64,000 nt of DNA from Ginsengibacter sp963792025 (GCA_963792025.1 CAWBUS010000019.1:152935-216934); one strand, 5' to 3'; positions 32,734 through 42,297 are shown, counted from the stretch's first letter. Translations and numbers: made by a program. Notes: a model not told the origin generated them from the letters alone.

Positions 32734-34887
32734 TTACCGGATAAATTTTATTGTTTTCCTTTCATTATTATTTACAGCCTCCAAAAGATAGATTCCACGT
32801 TGCAGCGTCACAGGAAGAGTAATTTGACCGTTCACATTTTCCATATCATTTCTATAAATTAATTTACCGCTAATATCTCGTACAGACAGGTGCAGTTTAC
32901 CCGAAATATTGGTCAATAATAAACTTACATAATCTTTTATGGGGTTTGAGAGCAACTTCACATCCCATGATTTACCTCCTTTAATTTTGAGCGATATGAT
33001 ATTTGTAAATAAAGATTTACCATCGTTATCTATTGCATTGAGCCTGTAATAAACAGCTTGTTTTCCACTGTTCATTATTCCATTATCTGTAAAAGAATAG
33101 TTGCTTATTGCATAAGTAGTCCCTACGGCGCCTGCGCTTCCTATGTCTTCAAAATGTTGTGCATCATCACTTCGTTGCACGGTATAACTTTTGGTATTGA
33201 ACTCTTGTTGGGTAGTCCATTGCAGCAAGGCGTCATTGCCTTGCGGTCTCACGGTAAAGTCAGTAAGTTTTATTGGCAATGCTACAAAAGAACCACCCAC
33301 TACATAAAGATCTGTTATACTTGAATCAATAGGGTTACCATCTGTAGCCCCAAATAATACTTTTCCATTGGCAACAAAAAACGAGAGCTGCGGATGTGAA
33401 TTTCCCGAATTAGGATTGATGTCAGCCACCATGGCAGTGTTCCCGGCAGTACCATCTGTTCGCCATAATTCGCCGCCGTCTGTTGGTTCAGAGGCGCCAA
33501 AGAAAAATGTTGAACTTGTATAGAGATAGGATCCATCTCCAATAGAAAAATCAATTCCGTCTCCCGGGCCCGGATTAATATCTTTCACAATGGCAGTTCC
33601 ACCGGTCGATCCGTCCGAGGACCACAATTCAGTACCCTGCGCAGTAGTTCCGGCAGCAAAGAAAAATTTACCATTAAAGAGCGGGCTGGTTAAAGTTTGA
33701 TTTACAAAGTCAACGCTATAAGGTATAAAAATTAGGGGAGGTGTTCCGGGTGTTGCCGGTGAAAAAGATTCAAATAAAACTGTACCACCCGGCGTGCCAT
33801 CGCTTGCCCATAACTCAGACCTGCTTGTGCCATCGCCGTAAGGGAAAATGAACTTACCAGGTAAATTGACGGCATCTATTACAAATGGAAATCTAAAACC
33901 AATTGAGCCGGGAGATAAATCTTTAACAAGTATAGTGTTAGCGGCGGTTCCATCTGTTCCCCAGACCTGTCCTGAACTCGTACCATCACTTGCGACAAAA
34001 TAAGCCTTGCTATTAAAAATATGAAAACCCACAAAGAAAGCCTCGAAATATCCCGGGAATATCTCTATAGATGTAGAACTTGCTGTTCCGGGATTAATGT
34101 GTTTTACTAAAGCTGTTCCCGCTGAGGTGCCATCAGTTTTCCATATTTCATTCCCATGAGTGGCATCCGTAGCAGTAAACAAAACAATATTATTAAGTGC
34201 TATAAAATTATCCGGGTTCGAAGAATCAGCGCCCGAATGCCCGGTGTTGATATCGTTTAACAAAATAGTTCCGGCAGGTGTTCCATCCGATTTCCACAAT
34301 TCATTTCCCAATGCTGTGTTTGCTGCAAATAGAAGATACGTGCCGTTGGTAAATAAGGTATTTGCGAGGTTCGAATTTAAATTAAAACTACTCCCGGTCC
34401 CGGGCACAATATCTTTTACTAATGTAGTGCCGCCCGGAGTTCCATCTGTTCGCCAGAGTTCTCTGCCTGTAGTAGCAGATTCTGCAGTAAATTACAGAAA
34501 GCTACCTAACAACGCAAAGCCAGTTGGGCTTGAGCTTACTGTACCTGGATTAATATCACTTACTAACACAGTGCCGCCCGGTGTACCATCCGATATAAAT
34601 AATTCGGAACCGGTAGCGTCAGTGCTTCCACTAAAAATAATTTTGTTACCGAGTAAGCCAAAATCATCATCAAATTTTATGGTAGCTGATATTTGTACAG
34701 TGCCGGCTAATGTGCCATCTGTTACCCATATCGAACTATCAATGTCTGAGTGAAGAAAAGTTCTATTGGAAATTAGCGGTACATCAACCAACAGGCTTTT
34801 GTTTGCGTTAATTTGTGTTACGCCCTGGCCATTCGAATGTAAAACTGTGAATGCAACATAAAGCAATGAGAGTAATTGTTTTTTCAT
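32734..34887 (-). pseudogene. ELWxxDGT-repeat secreted protein with type-A T9SS sorting domain, one in-frame stop
   Basis: Minus strand. ATG at 34887 with a signal peptide (L-L-S-L-L-Y-V-A-F-T-V-L-H-S-N-G-Q). The frame carries about ten beta-propeller-like units of the form E-L-W-x-S-D-G-T-x-x-G-T-x-L-x-x-D-I-N-P-G. The C-terminal 75 residues are a type-A sorting domain (V-K-L-L-S-N-P-I-K-D-Y-V-S-L-L, ending R-G-I-Y-L-L-E-A-V-N-N-N-E-R-K-T-I-K-F-I-R) for type IX export. A single TAA at 34492-34494 interrupts the frame, which continues unchanged on both sides. The expected residue there is Tyr (F-L-Y-F), one base from TAA. Without it the protein would be 717 aa. Either a recent nonsense mutation or a base error. 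Confidence 0.85.
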
Positions 34888-35389
34888 GTTTCCTGGTATA
34901 AATATTAATTAAATTTTTTTTAATGTAGTATTCTCTTAAAAATTTCATTTTGGTTTATCACAAATAACACCCGGTTAAGGTTAATTATGATTATGACCGT
35001 TTACAATAAAGCAATACTTTTTTGCTTTGAAGAAATAGTCTAATGCCAGGATATAAATTTTTGAATTGATCCAGGTGGTTGGGGAGAGGTAAATCAGGAG
35101 TGAAAGTTATTGAAAAATTTTATATTAAATCAAGAAAAAGAAGATATGAAACTTAAGATCTGGAAATTCAGGTGAGCAGGAACTTTATTTTACAAACAGA
35201 ATGTATCCCCGGGCATAAAATGAAAGCCACTTTACCAAAACTGGTTTACTAGAGTTGCTTGTTAATCTTTTTCTCTGGACCAGGCTTCGAAGTCTTGTCC
35301 TCTGTAGATTTTACCTCCGCAGGTGTTCCGCTTCCCAATTTAACAAATTTGCCGGCATGTTATGCTGGTGTCGCGAGTGGTTTATGCGG
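34888..35389 (+). other. Intergenic region with a possible gene tail on the minus strand
   Basis: About 500 bases. On the minus strand from about 35352 to the stop at 35249 a frame reads G-K-F-V-K-L-G-S-G-T-P-A-E-V-K-S-T-E-D-K and ends K-I-N-K-Q-L. It could be the last 35 residues of a gene cut off by the group II intron remnant next to it. This is weak. The rest is AT-rich with nothing recognised. Confidence 0.3.
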
Positions 35390-35681
35390 GTCGAGTAGGC
35401 AAGAGCATTTCAGCCCAAGCCTCTCACGGAACCGTACGTGAAGCTCTCACTTCATCGGTGGTTCATTTGCATTCATCTCTCTTATCCCTACCTGACTGCT
35501 TTTACCAGCCTTTTCCTCTTTCCGTTCAATACCGGTTTATTACTAAACAAGCACCGGGAGGTGGTTTACAGCCTCCGCTTGCACAGCGTACCGATGGCTA
35601 TCGGCAGTGATGGGCCTGCTATCATCTTCTATACAATATTCTTGTACCAACACATCTTTCGGTACCCGATTCAGGGCACAC
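35390..35681 (-). mobile_element. Remnant of a group II intron (domain V/VI end, no reverse transcriptase)
   Basis: Read on the minus strand, 35464-35429 is a domain-V-like hairpin: GAACCACCGATGAAG, loop TGAGAG, CTTCACGTACGGTTC. It is followed by CGTGAGAGGCTTGGGCTG and CTTGCCTACTCGACC, the usual text after domain V at a group II intron 3' end. A plausible 5' end, GTGTGCCCTGAATCGGGTAC, lies at about 35681. The whole is about 290 bases, so the reverse transcriptase and most of domains I-IV are missing. The catalytic AGC triad position reads AAC, another sign of decay. Borders are estimates. This is established sequence lore recalled by eye, not modelled. Confidence 0.5.
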
Positions 35682-35842
35682 CTTGCGCCTACAGATAAAA
35701 GATTTATCGTTATTGCCCTTTGTAACCGAAACCTATGAATCTATAACAACTAATCAGTCCTTTAAGATTGAATTAGCGGAAATTTTATAATAATCACAAC
35801 CGGGCAGAAAATAATAAAAACATAAGGGCCCTTCTTAAGTGA

Positions 35843-37432
35843 TTAATGATCTACCGTAAGTTTAAAACCCGAACGAACAGTAAGGTTTACAGAAGGTGCA
35901 AGTGTTAAGCTCCTTATTGTTGCATTGGAATTAACTATCGCTGTGCCACTATTAATAATTACGTCTGTGTTTGCGTCGGGTAACGTTCCACAAATCCAGT
36001 TACCGGGATTTTCCCAGGCAGAGTTGATCGCACCCGTCCAGTAATCAGTGAACCTGAGTGTAAATATGCTACTATAATTCCCATCGACTACACAGCGATA
36101 TTGATATCCATACCAGGAAGATGGCGCATTGCTCAAATGTAACGTATCAGTATTTGTTCCACTGTAAATACTGTTATTATTTATGTTATTAAAATTCACA
36201 CTATCCGTACTTAGTTGCCACTGGTAATTGGTTCCGGTTATGGATGAGGGTATTGCACGCTCCGCGCAACTTTCAGCCACGCAAACTCCACAAACGGTAA
36301 TATTTACCACCGCCGCATTGCTGCCATAACCGTTATAAGCGGTAATAGTATAATTGGTTGCCGGGCTTCCCTTCACCGGTGTGCCGCTGATGGTTCCGGT
36401 GGTATTGTTGAAGCTTAAGCCTAAGGGTAGCTCCGGGCTGATATAGTATCCACCCGTGGGTTGTATCTTCTTTACGGCATTGTTGCCATAGTCGGTCACA
36501 TATACATTATTGGCATTGTCCACCGCCACCCCGAAGATGAAGCTGTAGCCTGAGCCGACTGTCGTGATCGCCCCGCCGTTTACCGGGATCTCCTTGACCT
36601 GCTTATTGCCGTAGTCCGTCACAAACACATTGCCCGAGCCGTCTACCGCTACTGTAAAAGGGTTACTGAAGCCTGAGCCTAAAGTATTGATCGTTCCGTT
36701 GGTGAGTATCTCTTTCACCGCGCTGTTGCCGTTATCGGCTACATATACATTGCCGTAAGCGTCCACCGCTACACCCGTAGGGGTAACAAAGCCCGAACCT
36801 ATGGTGATCGTCGGGCCACCGCCCACCGGGATCTCTTTGACCGCGTTGTTGCCCCGGTCGGCTACGTACACATTGCCTTTGCTGTCTACCGCCACGTCAA
36901 AGGGCTGCAGGAAGCCCGTGCCGATGGTGACCGGCGAGCCATAGGTACCATTGTTGTACGGCACCTTTTTCACCAGGTTGTTGCCATCGTCGGCTACATA
37001 TACATTCCCTGCCGCATCTATCGCTACACCGTCCGGCGTGTTAAAGCCGGAGGCTATAACCACCGGTGTGCCTGTCCCTCCCGGGATCTTCTTGACCACG
37101 TTGTTGTTCTGGTCACCGATATATACGTTCCCCGACGTATCCACCGCTATGCCCGCCGGGATGTTAAAGCCCGAGCCCAGCGTTGTTGTCGTGCTGCTAT
37201 AGGCCGGTGCGGCTGCACCGCTCCCCGTTGGGCTCAGCGGCGTAATGGCCGTGCCGGCGGCATATGTTTGAGGACTGACATAACTCAGCGTAAGGGCCTG
37301 GGCAGATAATTTAACCGGCAGCATGGCCACAAGCGTCATAGTTAGAAACAAAGCGGAGGCCGGCACAGCGGCAGATTGTTTTAGTAGTTGGGTTGCCAAA
37401 GCAGTATATACCCGGGTGTAAATTCTTTTCAT
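35843..37432 (-). CDS. Secreted NHL-repeat beta-propeller protein
   Basis: 529 aa on the minus strand. A long N-terminus precedes a signal-like helix (A-S-A-L-F-L-T-M-T-L-V-A-M-L-P, ending K-L-S-A-Q). Six NHL units of about 40 residues fill about 90-330: I-P-A-G-I-A-V-D-T-S-G-N-V-Y-I-G-D, V-A-D-D-G-N-N-L-V-K-K-V, V-A-D-R-G-N-N-A-V-K-E-I and so on. A putative Ig-like domain (G-L-S-F-N-N-T-T-G-T-I-S-G-T-P) and a further beta region with W-T-G-A-I-N-S-A-W-E-N-P-G-N-W follow. The end S-G-F-K-L-T-V-D-H has no obvious sorting domain, unlike most such proteins, so the 3' end may be truncated. The repeats are very alike at DNA level and richer in G+C than the flanks. Confidence 0.8.
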   Translation of the reverse strand: MKRIYTRVYTALATQLLKQSAAVPASALFLTMTLVAMLPVKLSAQALTLSYVSPQTYAAGTAITPLSPTGSGAAAPAYSSTTTTLGSGFNIPAGIAVDTSGNVYIGDQNNNVVKKIPGGTGTPVVIASGFNTPDGVAIDAAGNVYVADDGNNLVKKVPYNNGTYGSPVTIGTGFLQPFDVAVDSKGNVYVADRGNNAVKEIPVGGGPTITIGSGFVTPTGVAVDAYGNVYVADNGNSAVKEILTNGTINTLGSGFSNPFTVAVDGSGNVFVTDYGNKQVKEIPVNGGAITTVGSGYSFIFGVAVDNANNVYVTDYGNNAVKKIQPTGGYYISPELPLGLSFNNTTGTISGTPVKGSPATNYTITAYNGYGSNAAVVNITVCGVCVAESCAERAIPSSITGTNYQWQLSTDSVNFNNINNNSIYSGTNTDTLHLSNAPSSWYGYQYRCVVDGNYSSIFTLRFTDYWTGAINSAWENPGNWICGTLPDANTDVIINSGTAIVNSNATIRSLTLAPSVNLTVRSGFKLTVDH

Positions 37433-37640
37433 AATAATTTATTAAAAAAAGATAAATAATTTATAGACAGCGGCTATAATGGTATACAGATATCAATCTT
37501 AAAAATCATGACGGGAACGTCAGAATTTATCATAAACCAAGCTTAAACGGAAAGGGGAATTTTTTATTAAAAATAAAAAAATCATCCAATAAAAGCAATA
37601 CCTATTTTAAACAGGCTGCATAAAGTTTGAGGGCCTGCCT

Positions 37641-37760
37641 CTAAACATAATTAAACTGGCCATCATAAAGCCATTTTACAGAAGTCGCATTGCTGCTTAC
37701 ATTGGTAAAATTAATAATTGTATTTACCGGTTCTACTGAATGATGGGCGGACGGCCATAT
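37641..37760 (-). pseudogene. PKD-domain scrap
   Basis: Minus-strand frame ending in a stop at 37641 reads I-I-N-F-T-N-V-S-S-N-A-T-S-V-K-W-L-Y-D-G, the classic middle of a PKD/immunoglobulin-like domain of Bacteroidota adhesins. It is only about 40 codons with no start. Upstream is the rhomboid gene end and downstream the NHL gene. A leftover of a lost surface protein. Confidence 0.5.
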
Positions 37761-37797
37761 ACTTGCAACTAAACCGGGGTAGCAGTTATCAAAAGAC

Positions 37798-39633
37798 TTA
37801 CGAGGAAGAGGTTTCAATAGCCAGCATGGCTTTTTTGTCTTCCTGCTCCTGTTTCAATTGCGGCGATAGGATTAAGCCAATGACAAAACCGCTTGTAAGT
37901 CCTCCTATATGTGCGGCGTTATCAATTCCGCCGGAAAAGCCCATAAGGAGATTATACACAATAAAGATGATTGTTGCTGCTAAAAACGCCTTGCTTATAT
38001 CTTTTGAAAACACTTTGGTAAGAAGCAAAGCGAGGAAAATGCCGTATAATCCGAAAATGGCGCCGGAGGCTCCCACTGAAACAGTTGCCGTATGCCACCA
38101 TAAGCTGGTAATACTACCTAAAATACCTGTTACCATATAAGAGATAGCATAACGGTTTTTGCCCATCACCGGTTCCAGCAAAATACCCACTATCAACAAG
38201 GCATACATGTTCGCTAAAATGTGCATTACCCCTGCATGTAAAAATATACTGGTTACCAATCTCCACCACTGGCCGTTAACTGTATAAGGCCTGTAATTGG
38301 CACCCCAGCTTAACAAACTCTGTATATTTAATGATATAAAACCTGAGCCTGATAATACCAAAAGAAGAAACACTAATATATTACAATTGATAATTATGGG
38401 GGTTATATAATAGCCTTTCCTGGGTAAAAAGTAGCGGAGAATGTCATTATTTCCTGTTGTAGCGCTCCGCTTCGCTGGCAATACGCCTTGCAAGGCATCC
38501 TCCTTCAACTTTGGTATTAACAAAATAAGAAACAACACAGTAGCACCGATGGCCAAAGAACCAAATATCCACGAAAGTTTATTGCCGTTTCTTTGGCCAA
38601 AGGAGTTAAACTCAGGTTCCAGTATAACCGGCTCGCCGGAACCTTCTCCATTATTTAGCTTTTTAATGGCGGCTACATAGCCGTCACGATGATTGTTATT
38701 CCCCGCCAGCTGCAGGTATGAAAAAGAATCAAGGTTTCTATTATTAAAGGCTTCCAAACTTTCATTGTAGAACTCGTGATATTCAATTTCCTTTTTATCC
38801 CGGCTTTGATGGTTACCAATAGTTTTTTGATAATAAACACAAAGCCATCCTTTCGGTGGATGTTGTGCCACGTTAATTCCAGGCCTTTTAAAAGACCGGT
38901 GATAGTGGCCGGTTTTGGTTTCTATTAAGATGGCACCTTTTACGGAACTATCTCCATACAATGCCATTGCAGCCCTTCCCTTTTCAACCGAAATTGTTTG
39001 AACGCTGCCCGGAGAAATTCTCATTAGTTCGTTCTTATTTATCCTGACGCCATCAACTATATATAAAAGTGAATCTTTATTGTAAACAGTGTCTTCTTCA
39101 CCAGCTGTTTTGAGGGCGAGATCCGGAAGTTCTTCCACTGAATCATATAAAGGACAGGCCATGTAAATGTGGAGATTGAGATTATTACCATACTTGCCGC
39201 TTACGTCGGAAGTATAATAAATTCCCGGGTTATCTTTTTCAACATAGTGGTTTTTTAGGGTATAAAATTTTGTAAGGGCTTCACTATTCAATTCGTGTAT
39301 GCCAGGTAGTGAGGTTAGCTTTCCTGTAGCAGTTACCAAATACATCTGCGCTATAATAGTGGGTACACTAATTGCAAAAACACCGATCATTAAGACTAAA
39401 GAATTAAGATCTCCTTTTTTTCTTTTCTCCAAAACTTTTAGCCTCGGCCTTATCCATATAAATAATGCAATAAAAGCGGAAATTATAGGTGCCCAATATT
39501 GAACGACTTCTTCTTTAACATTTAAAACCTGCCACCTGATGATAAGAAGCCAGTTAAGAAAAGTATACACCGTTACACAACAAATTGCAACAATAAGAAA
39601 CGGTATAAAAATGAGTTTGATTTTTTGTTTCAT
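37798..39633 (-). CDS. Rhomboid-family intramembrane serine protease with TonB-plug-like insert
   Basis: 611 aa on the minus strand from the ATG at 39633. An in-frame ATG at 39687 would add 18 polar residues and is less likely. Two or three helices lie within 1-105. A periplasmic region of about 250 residues (about 115-365) follows, containing L-L-Y-I-V-D-G-V-R-I-N-K-N-E-L, then S-V-Q-T-I-S-V-E-K-G-R-A-A, A-L-Y-G-D-S-S-V-K-G-A-I-L-I-E-T-K. That order matches TonB-receptor plug domains. A further helix, then the rhomboid core: F-L-H-A-G-V-M-H-I-L-A-N-M-Y, catalytic Ser in V-G-A-S-G-A-I-F-G-L-Y-G, catalytic His in N-A-A-H-I-G-G-L. Both catalytic residues are present. The plug-like insert is unusual. 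Substrate unknown. Confidence 0.85.
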   Translation of the reverse strand: MKQKIKLIFIPFLIVAICCVTVYTFLNWLLIIRWQVLNVKEEVVQYWAPIISAFIALFIWIRPRLKVLEKRKKGDLNSLVLMIGVFAISVPTIIAQMYLVTATGKLTSLPGIHELNSEALTKFYTLKNHYVEKDNPGIYYTSDVSGKYGNNLNLHIYMACPLYDSVEELPDLALKTAGEEDTVYNKDSLLYIVDGVRINKNELMRISPGSVQTISVEKGRAAMALYGDSSVKGAILIETKTGHYHRSFKRPGINVAQHPPKGWLCVYYQKTIGNHQSRDKKEIEYHEFYNESLEAFNNRNLDSFSYLQLAGNNNHRDGYVAAIKKLNNGEGSGEPVILEPEFNSFGQRNGNKLSWIFGSLAIGATVLFLILLIPKLKEDALQGVLPAKRSATTGNNDILRYFLPRKGYYITPIIINCNILVFLLLVLSGSGFISLNIQSLLSWGANYRPYTVNGQWWRLVTSIFLHAGVMHILANMYALLIVGILLEPVMGKNRYAISYMVTGILGSITSLWWHTATVSVGASGAIFGLYGIFLALLLTKVFSKDISKAFLAATIIFIVYNLLMGFSGGIDNAAHIGGLTSGFVIGLILSPQLKQEQEDKKAMLAIETSSS

Positions 39634-39744
39634 TGTAAGCAGCGAATAGTTTCGGCTTTCAAAATACTCAATCTTTTTAATAATCAAAAATTACAGGTAA
39701 CAGGAATAATTTTGGTCGGGTGGAACACGAACCATGGCGCGGGT

Positions 39745-40677
39745 TTATTTTGAGCTATACGTGATTTCTTTTAAAAATAATGCCGTTTGTTTTAACCCAC
39801 CGGGGAATTTTGGATTATCTTTTATTTCACTGTTACCCGACATAACATCATTAATTGTTCCCTCAGTTACCCAGCCGGTTTTACTATCAACTTTTAAATT
39901 TGAATAGATACTATCTGTCATATCAGCTTTTAGCTGCATGCTATCCATTTGCGAACAGCCATCTTGTTGTATTGTTTTAGTATTGCCGGTACCGGTGATT
40001 ACATTATAGCTTCCCGCTTTGTCCGTCCATGCATAAGTTGATATCAACGTATCTGCATGTCTTGATTCAGGATTTCGCTGTATTGTCCAGTGCCCGCCTT
40101 TTTCCACAGGCTTATCAGAATATATTTCTGTGGCCATTTCAAGATCATTCTTAAAAATATCTTCGCCAAAAGCCCGGTTTAATTCGCCTTTAAATATTAA
40201 CTTTTGTTCCACTGTAAGAGGGAATTTGGCGAGCGCCTGCTTAAAATCAGCATCCATATTTTTTACTTCAACTATTTTGCCAGTTGCTGTCATTCTCACT
40301 AAAAATGGTTTATCAATAATTTCTTTTGCAACATTTGAAAAAGTATCACTTATATTTTTATTATCAGAATCAAAACTATTAATATCGCCAAACGGGCCAA
40401 TTGGAAGTTTCGTTACACCTGAAAGCTGCTGAAAGCTTGCGCTGAGATTATAAATACTATCTTTAAAATCAATTACTTTAAATGCAATTCTACCTGATGA
40501 ATTGAAATTAATTTTAAATTGTGGACCATTTACATTTTGCAACCTATCGGTTGATGCAGATTTAATTGTTAGATAATAAGTCTGCCCAACAGCAAGATGA
40601 AACCCAAGTCTTTGTTTTTGTGCAAATAGTGCCTGGAAAGAAATGGTTACAAAAACCAGGGTAAAAAGTTTCCTCAT
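39745..40677 (-). CDS. Secreted DUF6263-like protein
   Basis: 310 aa on the minus strand. Signal peptide to about residue 19 (Q-A-L-F-A-Q). The body is beta-rich: G-F-H-L-A-V-G-Q-T-Y-Y-L-T-I-K near the start, R-M-T-A-T-G-K-I-V-E-V-K-N-M-D in the middle, Y-S-D-K-P-V-E-K-G-G-H-W and D-S-K-T-G-W-V-T-E-G-T-I near the end. The order G-Q-x-Y, T-x-x-G-x-I-x-x-V, K-P-V-x-x-G-x-x-W, x-x-T-G-W matches the family annotated as DUF6263 in Bacteroidota, which is of unknown function. It ends 57 bases upstream of the rhomboid start on the same strand, so the two could be co-transcribed. Confidence 0.78.
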   Translation of the reverse strand: MRKLFTLVFVTISFQALFAQKQRLGFHLAVGQTYYLTIKSASTDRLQNVNGPQFKINFNSSGRIAFKVIDFKDSIYNLSASFQQLSGVTKLPIGPFGDINSFDSDNKNISDTFSNVAKEIIDKPFLVRMTATGKIVEVKNMDADFKQALAKFPLTVEQKLIFKGELNRAFGEDIFKNDLEMATEIYSDKPVEKGGHWTIQRNPESRHADTLISTYAWTDKAGSYNVITGTGNTKTIQQDGCSQMDSMQLKADMTDSIYSNLKVDSKTGWVTEGTINDVMSGNSEIKDNPKFPGGLKQTALFLKEITYSSK

Positions 40678-40785
40678 GTGTGTTCGTGCTGTTATACTCC
40701 TAAATTAATAAACTTCTCATTAATTGTATTGCCCACCAGCTCAGCAATCGGAGTTCGCGTCCTCCGCTATTTTCCCATACTAAGC

Positions 40786-41449
40786 TTACATTATAACGCG
40801 GTCACTTTCAAAGAGGTCGAAGAACATGTTAAACAGCAGTATTTTATTTATAATAACATATTTTATAAGATCTACAATATTATTTACATTTATTTTCCCC
40901 ATGATCCTTTCTTTGCAATGTTCAACCGTGCGTGGGCTTAGCTTCAATTTATGCGCAGTTTTTTTTGGCGGATAACCCATCGTAAAGGTTTTTCAGTACA
41001 TCATATTCCCGCCCGCTGAATTGTATGCTATCGCTCTTTTTGAGCGACTGTAAAGTGCCGGGACAAAAATACTCACCGGTTTCGTGTACGGTTTTTATGG
41101 CCCAGATAATTTCATCTCTTGGGGAAGTCTTCAATACAAATCCTTTGGCGCCTGCGTTTACAGCCCTGTTAATTACGGCTGGCTCATTGCAGCCTGAAAG
41201 TATGATCACTTTTATTTCCGGATTTGTTTTGGCAAGTTGTACAGTGGCCTCAATACCGTTCATTTCGGGCATTTCAGTGTCAGTTACTACAATACAGGGT
41301 TTATGGGCGGAAGCCATCCTCAGCAATTCTTTACCATTAGAAGCTGCGGAAAGAACCTCAATATGCGGCTCTGACGAAAGCAGGTTCTCCAGGCTTGCTA
41401 TAATATGATCATGATCATCTGCAATAATTACCTTTATTGAGTTATTCAT
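40786..41449 (-). pseudogene. NarL/LuxR response regulator split by a frameshift in an A8 tract
   Basis: Minus strand. The ATG at 41449 starts a normal receiver (I-I-A-D-D-H-D-H-I-I; phospho-Asp in V-V-T-D-T-E-M-P-E-M-N-G; F-V-L-K-T-S) followed by the LuxR start F-S-G-R-E-Y-D-V-L-K-N-L-Y-D-G-L-S-A-K-K. The frame then meets eight A (T8 at 40959-40966 on plus) and stops within a few codons. The next frame carries the rest: A-H-K-L-K-L-S-P-R-T-V-E-H-C-K. Seven A would give one 220-residue protein. No sensor kinase is nearby, so it is an orphan regulator. Cause may be mutation, transcriptional slippage or a homopolymer error. Confidence 0.8.
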
Positions 41450-41461
41450 ATAAAATTTATA

Positions 41462-41640
41462 ACAGTGAAGCGGCCAGAGATAAAGTAATAACTGATGCGG
41501 GCTGTTTTTATTGCATGGAGATTTATGTGACTGCCGGAGACTATTACGTAAATATCGCTGACTTTATTTTCTGCAGCCCGGGGACAGTCATGGGATGTGT
41601 AACCCTATTGATCTTTGTCACCAGGCAAGATGATGGGTAA
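41462..41640 (+). pseudogene. Decayed partial copy of the lipoprotein gene at 42657
   Basis: The frame reads T-A-G-D-Y-Y-V-N-I-A-D-F-I-F-C-S-P-G, matching T-T-G-D-Y-Y-V-N-T-N-D-F-L-F-Y-G-P-R near the end of the protein encoded at 42657-43136. The DNA is alignable over about 160 bases (for example GTAAATA, TGACTTTATT, GGGATG, TTGATCTT). The 5' two thirds are missing. It is followed by a minus-strand mini membrane protein, exactly as the intact copy is. Confidence 0.6.
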
Positions 41641-41678
41641 AAGGGGGTTATTCTTAAGTGGAACTAATTTGATGACAA

Positions 41679-41807
41679 CTATTGCCGTGATAAATTTTTT
41701 CGTTTGTCAAGGAAAATTATCATGTACAATGCGAACACAATTAACAGGCCGCCTAAACTGATTCCTGTCGTAATTAAGAAATAAATAAATACCTCGTAAA
41801 ATTCCAT
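41679..41807 (-). CDS. Mini single-pass membrane protein (copy 1)
   Basis: 42 aa on the minus strand from the ATG at 41807: M-E-F-Y-E-V-F-I-Y-F-L, membrane helix I-T-T-G-I-S-L-G-G-L-L-I-V-F-A-L-Y-M-I-I-F, basic tail L-D-K-R-K-N-L-S-R-Q. An upstream extension to 41873 is open but not homologous to copy 2, so the shorter start is chosen. Its relative at 43192-43311 aligns over the full length, which supports both as real genes. Converges on the lipoprotein fragment. Function unknown. Confidence 0.55.
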   Translation of the reverse strand: MEFYEVFIYFLITTGISLGGLLIVFALYMIIFLDKRKNLSRQ

Positions 41808-41877
41808 GTGCAATTTTTTTATACCTGAAACGCAGTTCGCAGGAGGAATATTGTCTGAATAATGTCTGTACAACAGG

Positions 41878-42267
41878 CTATAAGGGCCGGAACTTTCTGC
41901 TTGCTGTTATTGACATCCCGCCACCAACGTTGCCCTTTTCATCAATAAATCCCCATTGGGAATCTTTTCTAACGGCAGCATAATGATTTACAAAATTTCT
42001 AACTATCTCATATTGGGGTTTTATAATTGCGTTGCCTGAGCCACCAACAAATCCCCATTTACCATTGGCATAAACCTTTGCAAAACCATTTACAAAAGTT
42101 TCAACCTCCTCCCATTCCATGTCATTGACTTTCGCTCCTGTTATTTGATTTACAAATTGAAAATTAGAATCAGGCAGTGTTTTTTTTACAACGAAAATTT
42201 TATTGGATTGTCCGAATAGTTTGACAGAAAAAAATATAATAAAAATTATGTAGTATAATTTCTTCAT
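41878..42267 (-). CDS. Short secreted WG-repeat protein
   Basis: 129 aa on the minus strand from the ATG at 42267 (an upstream in-frame ATG at 42297 would add 10 residues before the signal). Signal peptide to about residue 19 (F-S-V-K-L-F-G-Q). Two WG-repeat units are visible: G-F-A-K-V-Y-A-N-G-K-W-G-F-V-G-G, and Y-A-A-V-R-K-D-S-Q-W-G-F-I-D-E-K-G. WG repeats are short beta hairpins of unknown role. Typical proteins have many units, so this is short and its end (S-R-K-F-R-P-L) does not look like a natural domain end. Possibly truncated. Confidence 0.65.
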   Translation of the reverse strand: MKKLYYIIFIIFFSVKLFGQSNKIFVVKKTLPDSNFQFVNQITGAKVNDMEWEEVETFVNGFAKVYANGKWGFVGGSGNAIIKPQYEIVRNFVNHYAAVRKDSQWGFIDEKGNVGGGMSITASRKFRPL

Positions 42268-42297
42268 AAGCAGGATTATAACCTGGTACCTCCGCAA

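Noticed and set aside
35259..35698. Three overlapping plus-strand frames of 60-86 codons
   Set aside because: They run antisense over the group II intron relic and read as structured-RNA complement, not protein.
40959..40966. Programmed -1 ribosomal frameshift at A-AAA-AAC in the response regulator
   Set aside because: The heptamer is in the right phase for a -1 shift, but the needed frame is +1 (one A fewer), so a -1 event gives a stop a few codons on.
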